Shown one piece after another: positions 7,082 through 13,117 of a stretch of 13,117 nt of DNA. Positions within the stretch are counted from its first letter, which is position 1, and every line of letters starts with the position of its first letter. The DNA is taken from contig BAXO01000122.1 in NCBI GenBank assembly GCA_001310555.1, positions 1-13,117 of the forward strand, written 5' to 3'. This stretch comes from Bacillus sp. JCM 19058 (lineage in GTDB: Bacteria; Bacillota; Bacilli; Bacillales_H; Bacillaceae_D). A program made the translations under genes and the position numbers. Under the pieces are notes generated by a model. The model had not been told where the DNA came from, searched no databases, and saw only the letters and a list, made by a program, of their open reading frames with translations.

Positions 7082-8522
7082 TTGAACCTGACTAAATATT
7101 TCTACTTAACGATTGCGATGTTGCTGCTCGTCATTGGCGTTTTTGTTGCGGTTTTTTCCGGAACCGGTGCTAGCCGTGAAGGAGCTAAGCAGCTTGAGAG
7201 CTATGATAACCAACCACCGGAAGAAAAGCTCGAAAATTCGCAATATCCCGGAGTCGATATCGCTTCAGTCACAGAGGAGACCGAGCTTTATCGCAAGGCA
7301 GTCATCTATCCTCAATTTCAAAGTGAGGCTTTAAATGAACAAATTGCGGAATATATCGCTAGCTCTGAAGCAAGGTTCTATCAGACTATCGAACAATCAG
7401 AAGTGGAGTGGCTGCGGGAACAACCGATATTTTTTTTCGATTTCCTTTGAGATTTACCCAGTTAACGATCTGATTTACTCGATTGTCTTTTCTGAAGAAA
7501 GCTATACAGGAGGGGCCAACGGAGAGCATTACGCAAAAGTTTTTATCGTCGATTTAGACAATAGCCGCGTGATTCAGCCACATGAAATCGTTAAACAGAC
7601 GAACGAAAGTCTGGAAAAGCTATACGAGTTCCTTTTAGCCGCGTTTCAGGACAGTGAATACGAAGAGATGCTGTTTGAAGAAGATCTGAAAAATTGGGTA
7701 GAGAATAAAGAAAGGCCTTTGCCGAGTCTGTTTGTAACTAACGAGGCGCTGAAGTCAAATTTAGTCAGTACGAAGTAACTGCAGGGGCAGCGGGAATGCC
7801 AGAGCTCTCTTTGTCATATAATGATGTGAAAGATTTATTGACAGACGAATGGAGCGATGTTATACAAATGGTTGACTCAGGTGCGAACGATCATCCAGGC
7901 GAGGAGCAGAAGGAAAAACGGGAGCAAGCAAAAGAGAATAAAGAGCCTATGCCAAAAGAAGATCAAAATGAAAAACGGGTCGCCCTGACCTATGATGATG
8001 GCCCGCATCCGGAAAATACAGTGAAGATTATGAAGCTACTAGAAGAATACGAGGCAAAAGCTACATTTTATTTGCTTGGCAGCCGCGTTGACTTTTATCC
8101 GGAAATTGCTAAGCAAATTGCGGCAGCGGGGCACGAGATTGGGAATCATTCATGGAGTCATAAAGACTTGACGACATTAGGAAAGGACGATATTGTCGAG
8201 GAAATCGAAAAAAACGGAAAAAGCGATCGAGAAGGCAACGGGCGTAAATGCTCGTACGTACCGTCCACCTTATGGAGCGACCAACGATGAAGTTAAGAGC
8301 GTCATCGAGACAGCTGAAGTGCTGTGGACCATCGATACGAGAGACTGGCAATCTCATGATCCAGTTTCCATATTAGGTATCGTTCAGCAGAACATCGACG
8401 ATGGTTCTATTATTCTCCTCCACGATATTCACGAGAGTACAGTCGAGGCAACTGAATTAATATTAGCTTATCTGAATCAGGAAGGATATCAATTCGTAAC
8501 CGTTTCAGAATTAACGGAGTAA
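7082..8522 (+). CDS. Membrane-anchored polysaccharide deacetylase, PdaC-like, three frameshifts
   Basis: Predicted extracytoplasmic N-deacetylase of peptidoglycan or chitin-type glycans (carbohydrate esterase family 4). The likely start is TTG 7082, with AAGGG six bases upstream; another TTG at 7064 lacks a site. One membrane segment (about residues 5-24) is followed by a DUF3298/RsiV-like domain (about residues 60-235) and the NodB domain. NodB motifs: LTYDDGPHP, GNHSWSHKDL, RPPYGA, DTRDW and ILLHDIH. Three single-base shifts break it: an extra T in 7430-7437, a missing G at 7754 (NEALK-VKFSQYEV), and an extra A in 8208-8214 (EEIEK-TEKAIEK). Corrected length is about 479 residues, close to B. 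subtilis PdaC (about 467), which has the same domain order. The three literal pieces could not form one enzyme. A terminator follows. Confidence 0.9.
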
Positions 8523-8562
8523 TAGTCAACGAAAAGCTCAAACACAAAAGCACTCAAAAATT

Positions 8563-8606
8563 AAAAGCAAGGTAAGGGTTTGACTACTCTCACCTTGCTT
8601 TTTCCT
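8563..8606 (+). terminator. Intrinsic terminator after the deacetylase gene
   Basis: Perfect 11-bp stem AAAAGCAAGGT/ACCTTGCTTTT (8563-8573 with 8592-8602), 18-base loop, and a T/C-rich tail. The A-rich left arm could also let it act leftward. Confidence 0.85.
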
Positions 8607-8727
8607 TTTCTCTTGCTTTGATTGGTAGCTATACGCCTCTCGCTTCCCTGCCGTGAAATTTTTTTAAGAAAATGAACAGTTTTTCTTATATGTATCGATT
8701 AAACAACAGATTACAATTATTTAATTA

Positions 8728-8755
8728 TTGAATCCGCCATTTCATTAACTATACT
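8728..8755 (+). promoter_or_regulatory. Candidate SigA promoter of the DUF6220 region
   Basis: TTGAAT (8728-8733), 16 bases, TATACT (8750-8755). A transcript would begin near 8762 and have about 110 bases of leader before the AAGGAGG at 8866-8872. The leader holds G-rich segments (GGGGGG at 8831-8836) and GCGA...TTCGC that could pair; I match it to no riboswitch class. Confidence 0.4.
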
Positions 8756-8884
8756 TTACAATAGCAGGGTAAATAATTAACACTACTGCTCATTAAGTGC
8801 CGTTTAGCGAGGGCTGAAATCCTATCTCAAGGGGGGACGAAGGGTTTCGCATTAATATCCAATTCAAGGAGGTATGAACATGCA

Positions 8885-8947
8885 ATGACTACAACAATCA
8901 GAGTTCCTGCATTTATCGTCCGTATATTAATAAAAAGAGAGGATTGA
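8885..8947 (+). CDS. Possible 20-residue leader peptide before the DUF6220 gene
   Basis: Short open frame beginning MTTTIRVPAFIV and ending TGA at 8945-8947. AAGGAGG (8866-8872) is 12 bases away, somewhat long. A closer ATG (8880) reads only two codons, and another at 8874 only four. The stop lies seven bases before the next gene's ATG, so translational coupling is conceivable. No known family; it may equally be the broken start of a longer gene, given the many single-base errors here. Confidence 0.3.
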   Translation: MTTTIRVPAFIVRILIKRED

Positions 8948-8954
8948 ATCAAAG

Positions 8955-9398
8955 ATGAGCAATCAACGTTAGCCGTAGCACGGGAGTTGGAGATCTTCCG
9001 GCAGATCGTGCAAGCCTGTCTCCATTCGTTCTCAGAACACGTTCAGCTTTTAAGTGGATGGCTTGGATCCTTACTGTAAGCGTTCTGATCCAAGTATTTA
9101 TAGCTGGTCTTGCTATATTTTGGAACCCAGCCCAATGCTCATCATATAGTCTTCTCACTTTTTTTTATTTATTGTTCCTGTCCTGATGCTTATCACTTCT
9201 TTCATCGCCCGACTACCAGTTTCCCTTCGCCTGCGCAGTGCCGGTTTAATTGTCATAATGATCTTGATATCTGTCAGTGTTTATTTACCTTCAGGCCTAA
9301 GTTATTTAGCGGCTCTTCACCCGGTATTTGCAGTGCTCTTGTTTTGGGAAACGAAGTCGCTCGCACGGAAGTCTCATGCCCTTACGAAAGAAAAGTAG
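8955..9398 (+). CDS. DUF6220-like four-helix membrane protein, multiple frameshifts
   Basis: Small integral membrane protein of unknown function. Pieces in three frames assemble into one plausible protein: RSAFKWMAWILTVSVLIQVF with AGLAIFWNPA (frame of 8962), HHIVFSL (around 9140), and FLFIVPVLMLITSFIARLP to YLAALHPVFAVLLFWETKS (ending 9398). The pattern of a W-rich first helix, a central His segment, and a last helix with ALHP..AVLLFW recalls DUF6220. Needed corrections are one extra base after ATG 8955 (about 8960-8965), one near 9125-9135, and one extra T in the eight-T run 9159-9166. The corrected length is about 146 residues. GAGAGG (8937-8942) precedes ATG 8955; the first in-frame ATG in the literal sequence is 9058. 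The family assignment is from memory and moderate. Confidence 0.55.
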
Positions 9399-9418
9399 TT
9401 TGAATCTTACAGAGGAGG

Positions 9419-9456
9419 GAATTGGAATCGAATTCCGATTCCAATTCAAACTTTTA
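9419..9456. terminator. 12-bp perfect inverted repeat, probable terminator
   Basis: GAATTGGAATCG (9419-9430) is repeated inverted at 9436-9447 around the five bases AATTC. It lies 20 bases after the DUF6220 stop and is followed by AAACTTTTAAT (9448-9458), a weak T-tract. The near-complete palindrome could also be a protein-binding site ahead of the small gene at 9475. Confidence 0.5.
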
Positions 9457-9474
9457 ATATTAACGGAGGAGAAA

Positions 9475-9666
9475 ATGCCACTTAATTTTTATCATTTTCT
9501 ACTGCTTCTTCTATTCCTTATTGCATCTGGGGGATCACTCTATCTGGTCGTTCAAAATGATGATTATAGACCCTATTGGTTTCGGGCCAAAATAATGATT
9601 CTATATGGAATATCCAGTATCATAGTTCTCTTCATATTTGTCCACAGACAATGCTTGATGCAGTAA
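9475..9666 (+). CDS. Small two-helix membrane protein, unknown
   Basis: 63-residue predicted membrane protein with a strong ribosome binding site (GGAGGAG, 9465-9471) four bases before the ATG. Two hydrophobic segments (about residues 6-22, FHFLLLLL-type, and 42-57, IMILYGISSIIVLFIF) flank a polar loop with NDDYRPYWF. The N-terminus is short and the C-terminus basic. I do not recognise the family. It stands between the DUF6220 gene and the PEP-synthase fragment. The clear ribosome binding site and membrane character make it a credible real gene. Confidence 0.5.
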   Translation: MPLNFYHFLLLLLFLIASGGSLYLVVQNDDYRPYWFRAKIMILYGISSIIVLFIFVHRQCLMQ

Positions 9667-9788
9667 ATTTATTCAACATTCGCCTTTCACAAACTATTTC
9701 CAATTCAAGAGAAAGGGTGGGCACTTTTCGGGCATCAAAGCCGACATCGGCTTCCGAATCACTGTGTATAAAGAAAGGAGGCATCTCA

Positions 9789-9926
9789 ATGGATTCGTAT
9801 GTATTATTCTTTCATCAAGTTGAACGATCAAATCATTCCATCGTAGGTGGTAAGGGAGCAAAACTGGGTGAATTGAGCAAGGCGGGGTTTCCGGTGCCGG
9901 TGGAGATTTTAACGGATGGCCAATAA
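9789..9926 (+). pseudogene. PEP synthase / rifampin phosphotransferase N-terminal fragment
   Basis: Only the first 38 or so residues of a phosphoenolpyruvate-synthase-type enzyme remain. These enzymes have an N-terminal ATP-grasp-like domain; the group includes PpsA and the rifampin phosphotransferase Rph. A strong ribosome binding site, AAAGGAGG (9774-9781), precedes ATG 9789. The text reads MDSYVLFFHQVE then IVGGKGAKLGELSKAGFPVP, the family's nucleotide-binding start. After VPV the expected continuation (roughly PGFCVTT) is missing and the frame stops at 9926, inside the start of an MFS gene fragment. A full-length member has over 800 residues. Truncation by deletion joining two genes, or an assembly join, would both explain this. 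Confidence 0.7.
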
Positions 9927-10107
9927 GCGTTCGATTGTATTTACGGGCATTTTATTCGGTGCGATGGCGAACATGATCATGCAAACGGTTGTCGCAACCG
10001 TTTTGCCCCAGGCTGCTGAACAGTTAGGGGATTCCCACTTGTATGCGGGGTCTTTAGCGGGTATTTGCTCATGTCAACCGTAACGATCCCTTTGTTTGCC
10101 AAAACCG
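9916..10107 (+). pseudogene. MFS drug transporter N-terminal fragment, frameshifted
   Basis: First membrane helices of a DHA2-type major facilitator. ATG 9916 follows GGAG (about 9902-9905). It opens MANKRSIVFTGILFGAM, then TVVATVLPQAAEQLGDSH. At about 10046 one base is missing (GCGGGGTC for GCGTGGGTC). The next frame continues as expected (WVFSGYLLMSTVTIPLFAKTA) until about 10107, where similarity ends and unrelated sequence begins. Normal transporters of this kind have about 450-500 residues. Lacking almost all helices it is certainly non-functional. It overlaps the tail of the PEP-synthase fragment, so two gene starts are packed in 320 bases. Confidence 0.7.
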
Positions 10108-10798
10108 CTGTTCCAGATTGCCTGTCCGTCGAATGAAGTTCTCAACTATCCGGTTAATCAAGGTGTAATGGCTAAATCTTGTCAGCTTCAGCGTTGCTTT
10201 CATTAATAATATTGAGCACTTGATTGGTTCGCATCCAAACTCGATATAACGTGAGTCTAATGGACGATACGTGAATTTAAACATACACCTTGATGCAATA
10301 GACGCGTTACAGACTAGTCCAGTACATAATCGAAATCGACGAGTTCATTATAATTATAGTCTTCTTTTCGGAACAGCATGGCCAACCTTCTCGTTGGCGT
10401 TGAGTTTTCCCACACAACTCTGATCCAATTCCCCGTTTGCACACCTGCACTAAGCGATGCGTTGAATCTATGCTTCCACCTAACGTAGCATGCTTGCTCG
10501 CAAAAAAATAGACGTTTTATACTATTTTCAGGAATAAAAGTCAATTCATTCAATTAAGCTTCGAAGCTAATAGAATGGTATTTTTTTGGCTAGAAAAAAG
10601 TCTAAATGCTGTTTGGGATCGTATCCAAGGCAAGGTATGTCATGCCCGGAATTTGCATGAAAAGCTTGCTATATCGAGGTTATTTGCAGATCGCGCCAAA
10701 ATTGTCGGTTCTTTTTTTTAGTAAACAAGCTATTCTCTATATATAGCCAAATTTATTAAAAAAAGACCTATAGTAACGCGATGAAGGAGGCTTTCCCT
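10108..10798. other. Gene-poor stretch, decayed or unassigned sequence
   Basis: No gene can be supported. On the minus strand, open frames at 10314-10553 and 10069-10284 have no ribosome binding site; the second runs antisense into the MFS fragment. One short minus-strand frame near 10170-10240 (VLNIINESNAEADKI then stop) looks protein-like, as does a 48-codon plus frame at 10575-10721 (VWDRIQGKVCHARNLHEKLA) without a ribosome binding site. I recognise neither. They may be remnants of lost genes. Confidence 0.4.
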
Positions 10799-10891
10799 AT
10801 GGAGCAAAAATATGCTTGGTTTAAAACATTGTCCACTGTATTACTCGTGTATGTTGTGATGGGTATATTTCTTGTATATGTATTTTTTTAA
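10799..10891 (+). CDS. 30-residue single-helix membrane peptide upstream of comQ
   Basis: Short open frame with a strong ribosome binding site (GAAGGAGG, 10783-10790) eight bases before the ATG. It opens MEQKYAWFKTL, followed by one hydrophobic helix (STVLLVYVVMGIFLVYVF) ending at the stop. No family is recognised. It sits where degQ lies in B. subtilis (upstream of comQ), but the sequence is not DegQ-like, which is a soluble charged peptide. It could be a small membrane regulator, a toxin-type peptide or a respiratory-complex accessory peptide; the sequence does not decide. Confidence 0.5.
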   Translation: MEQKYAWFKTLSTVLLVYVVMGIFLVYVFF

Positions 10892-10960
10892 CTATTAAGT
10901 AAAGCTGATTTAAATTTTGAAAATTATTAAAGAAATGGTCAAAAATATTCCAGTAAACAC

Positions 10961-10990
10961 TTGACATCTATTATCCTATTCTTTTAGTCT
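10961..10990 (+). promoter_or_regulatory. Candidate promoter of comQXP
   Basis: A perfect TTGACA (10961-10966) lies 54 bases before the comQ start. Possible -10 hexamers are TTTAGT (10983-10988, spacing 16) or TAGTCT (10985-10990, spacing 18), both weak. A better TATAAA (10993-10998) is too far from this -35. A weak -10 would fit an activated promoter, but that is inference. Confidence 0.5.
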
Positions 10991-11019
10991 AGTATAAAAG
11001 GCTAGGAAGGATCGATGTC

Positions 11020-11926
11020 ATGAATGGTGATGCAGCATCTAAAAACAGCTTGCGTCTATTGCTAAATAAACATAATGCCATCGTTCCAATCAAGGATGAA
11101 GTACTCGAACAGCTTATTGATGACATTTACTCTCGCTCTTTTTTTCTTTAGCTCTTGGATGCTAACTCATGTCAGAGCTCTTACCGAAGTAGAGGAAAGA
11201 CATGTTCAGCTAGGTGCCGTCATCGATTTGTTGATTTATTCCACCGATGTGCTGGACGATCTTCAAGACGGAGACAAAGAGGATGAAAGCGGTTTAATTA
11301 TGAATCAAGCTGTCATGCTCCTTCCGCTAGGCTTATCGCTATTGGAGCAATTACCTTTTGAGCGAGAGACGATCGATCAAATTCGTTCCATTCACCAACG
11401 CCTGTTAATAACTGCATCTCTCGGACAACAAGTCGATTTAGAAAATCGTTGTGAAAGTGCCGAACAGTACACGGAAATGGTACGATTAAAATCGGGTTCA
11501 TTGCTTGCAATGGCTGCTCTTTCCGGAGCGGTTGCTGCAGGAGTATACCGGCAAAAGGATTTGGTCGGTGTTGAAGAGTATTCCAGACATTTGGGAATCG
11601 TCGCCCAAATCTACAACGACATTCAAACCATTTATGAAATCGAAAAGAAATCAGACTTCCGCAAAAAAAGAAAAACCTTGCCAACGATCTATATGTTGAA
11701 TATTTCCGATCTGCTTATTCCGAAATATTTCGAAAACAAATGCTCCTTAGAGGAGCTAGTCGAAAATAGAGAGATACTTGCCAACGAATTTAAAACGAGC
11801 GGAGCTCTCTCCTTTTGTCATTTTTACATCGAGCTTTTTAAAAAGCGTTTTATTGAAGAAATACAGCGGCATGCTATTTATTCCAAGCATGTGCAGCTAT
11901 TTCAAAAATATATTGAAAAGGAGTAG
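11020..11926 (+). CDS. comQ: ComX isoprenyl transferase ComQ, frameshifted
   Basis: Membrane-associated polyprenyl-synthase homologue that transfers an isoprenyl group onto the conserved tryptophan of ComX and is needed for its maturation. AGGAAGG (11004-11010) precedes ATG 11020 by nine bases. The first 43 residues lie in one frame. One extra T in 11139-11145 then shifts into the frame carrying the rest (IYSRS-FFSSWMLTHV). The first aspartate-rich motif is DDLQD (11255-11269), in context STDVLDDLQDGDKEDE. The second region (QIYNDIQTIYEIEKKSD) is degenerate, as in known ComQ. Also LKSGSLLAMAALSGAVAAG and KTLPTIYML. The corrected length is about 301 residues, like family members. Its last codons hold the AAAAGGAG that serves comX, seven bases downstream. 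Confidence 0.88.
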
Positions 11927-11933
11927 GTTTAGG

Positions 11934-12107
11934 ATGCAGAAAATGATTCAATATTTGGCGCAAAATTCTGAGGTAGCTGAAAAGTTTAGGGAAGGTGCTG
12001 TAGAAATGGTCGGAATTTCTTCAGAAGAAAATCTCGTGTTAAGAGAGGTGTTTTCTTCAACAATTGAGCCAATGAAAGCAGCGCCAGGAGAAATTTGGAG
12101 AGCCTAG
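11934..12107 (+). CDS. comX: ComX pheromone precursor
   Basis: Precursor of the secreted, isoprenylated quorum-sensing peptide. 57 residues, intact as read, placed between comQ and comP as in all known clusters. It opens MQKMIQYLAQNSEVAEKF, matching the general start of ComX proteins (M-Q-x-x-I-x-Y-L/F), and ends APGEIWRA. The only tryptophan is residue 55, third from the end, the expected modification site. The mature peptide should be the last roughly 5-10 residues; its exact cut cannot be read. The start at 11934 is set by AAAAGGAG in the comQ tail, ten bases upstream. The tail is unlike the B. subtilis 168 pheromone (ending RQWGD), so a distinct pherotype is inferred. No charged signal peptide is present, also typical. 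Confidence 0.9.
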   Translation: MQKMIQYLAQNSEVAEKFREGAVEMVGISSEENLVLREVFSSTIEPMKAAPGEIWRA

Positions 12108-12113
12108 GATGAA

Positions 12114-13117
12114 ATGAGACAAGCCGTTTTTACTGCAGTACTTTTATTAGTTTTTCTATTAAATATTTTAAACATATCAACATTATATGTCGGAGTGACT
12201 GTTAAAGAGGTTAATGACCGACTCGTCATTTCTCAGCTCGATCCGAATGGTGCCGCCGCTGTCGGCGGCCTCCACCTTGGAGATACAATCTCTGCCTTGG
12301 ACGGGCGTAATCCTGCTGAGGTAATCAAAGCAAATGGCCGTATCGAGCAAGTTTCGACCATTACAGCAGAAAAGGACGATCAAAGAAGCGTCTATCTCCT
12401 TTCTCACTCCTATTTGCTGGCTAACCAATACCTTTCATACGTCTTTTTGCCAGCTCTTTTTTTTATGCTGTCATTAATCGCAGTCATCATGATCCAGGTC
12501 AAAAATGTTCCTAAGGATAAATATTTTGCCTTTATTATGCTGCTAGGTATGCTGGCTCTTTGTTTTGTATCGGCACCATTGAATGCAAAGCATTTTATCG
12601 TCGCCCAGTATTTCTTCCCGTTTTCGCTCATAATGCTGCCTTATTTATATTATAATTTGGCTGTTCACGTCGCTGGGGGGAAGCAGAAAAACTGGATTCA
12701 TCGAAACAGTCAGCATGCATTTCTATGGGGCTCCGTATTGGCAGCTGTTTTTATTGGCACATTGAAGCTACTCGGGTACTCTACTGCTTCAGAACTCGGC
12801 TATTTGACTGCTTTTATGGCGGCGTTCATCGCTTTATTGTGCATCCTGCTAAAAGGAATACTTTTTTTATAAAAAAAAGGGCTGAAGGAAAGAGCATTAT
12901 CGTCGTGAGCAGTGCTTTATTCGTTGGAGTTATTCCGTTTGCCGGCTTATTTTTGTTGCCTGAATTGTTGTTTCATACTGTATTAATCAGTGCGGATATC
13001 GCTGTTCTGTTTATCCTGATCATTCCTGTTTTATTGTTATACGTATTAATTACGGACCGGGTGTATCACGCCCAGCTTTTATTGAACCGTATTTTATATT
13101 ATTTGCTTTTAGCCGGC
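12114..13117 (+). CDS. comP: ComP sensor histidine kinase, N-terminal part, frameshifted and cut by window end
   Basis: Membrane histidine kinase that senses the ComX pheromone and phosphorylates ComA. Only the sensor part is present. Residues 5-24 form the first helix. A PDZ-like extracytoplasmic domain follows (about 28-95; LDPNGAAAVGGLHLGDTIS is the recognisable core, also found in B. subtilis ComP). Then come several helices (LSYVFLPALFFMLSLIAVI, FAFIMLLGMLALCF and more). At seven T (12862-12868) one T is missing: the literal frame stops at 12872. The next frame continues FIKKRAEGKS and helices to ITDRVYHAQLLLNRILYY, which aligns with the region before the kinase domain of B. subtilis ComP. 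ATG 12114 is six bases after the comX stop, suggesting translational coupling. The kinase domain lies beyond the window. Confidence 0.88.

Noticed and set aside
8793..8873. Known riboswitch (c-di-AMP, manganese, TPP, SAM, guanidine) before the DUF6220 region
   Set aside because: I compared the conserved cores I remember and found none; left only as an unassigned leader.
10314..10553. 79-codon minus-strand open frame
   Set aside because: No ribosome binding site, no recognisable motif, and surrounding sequence is decayed; kept only as part of the unassigned stretch.
10575..10721. 48-codon plus-strand open frame with protein-like composition
   Set aside because: No ribosome binding site and no family; insufficient to call a gene.
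10799..10891. degQ
   Set aside because: Position fits, but the peptide is a single membrane helix and not the charged soluble DegQ.
1..13117. CRISPR array, tRNA or rRNA genes, complete insertion sequence
   Set aside because: No regular direct repeats, no cloverleaf or rRNA motifs, and no transposase with terminal repeats were seen.

Overview
The window reads as a chromosomal piece of a low-to-mid GC Bacillales bacterium, either Bacillus in the broad sense or a close relative. Four things support this. The order thrS - infC - rpmI - rplT - ysdA - ysdB - ysdC matches the B. subtilis backbone. An L20-type leader with its terminator sits in front of infC. infC uses the rare ATT start next to a strong GGAGG ribosome binding site. 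ysdB carries an ECF (SigW-like) promoter. All assignments rest on reading the translations and recalling the families; no search was run.

Layout. Positions 2-1296 hold the C-terminal part of threonyl-tRNA synthetase. Positions 1482-2890 hold the translation operon: promoter, L20 leader with attenuator, infC, rpmI, rplT and terminator. ysdA (DUF1294) and a TVP38/TMEM64 (DedA-like) membrane protein follow on the plus strand. They converge on ysdB (minus strand), which has its own terminator and ECF promoter. About 470 gene-free bases separate ysdB from a lipoprotein fragment joined in frame to the C-terminal half of an ABC ATPase. Next come ysdC (M42 metallo-aminopeptidase) and a membrane-anchored polysaccharide deacetylase of PdaC architecture, each a complete gene once single-base shifts are corrected. 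Positions 8603-10798 are accessory: a DUF6220-like membrane protein, small membrane ORFs, and abutting N-terminal fragments of a PEP-synthase-type enzyme and an MFS drug transporter, then decayed sequence. The window closes with a comQ-comX-comP quorum-sensing cluster. comP runs off the end, and the response regulator gene comA would be expected next.

How the genes work together. The left half is housekeeping: tRNA charging, initiation factor and ribosomal proteins under L20 feedback. The middle concerns the cell envelope: the SigW-type ysdB, the TVP38 membrane protein and the peptidoglycan/chitin deacetylase. The right end is a cell-density circuit. ComQ isoprenylates a tryptophan of the ComX precursor, and the processed peptide is sensed by the membrane histidine kinase ComP. 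This ComX (57 residues, ending in Glu-Ile-Trp-Arg-Ala) is unlike the pherotypes I recall and is the most interesting object here.

A caution governs the whole annotation. At least 12 single-base indels break otherwise well-conserved genes, including the essential thrS, mostly in runs of A or T. Two of them cancel within ysdC. This pattern fits a sequencing or assembly error rate better than biology. I therefore give corrected extents for most genes and reserve 'pseudogene' for the real truncations and fusions.
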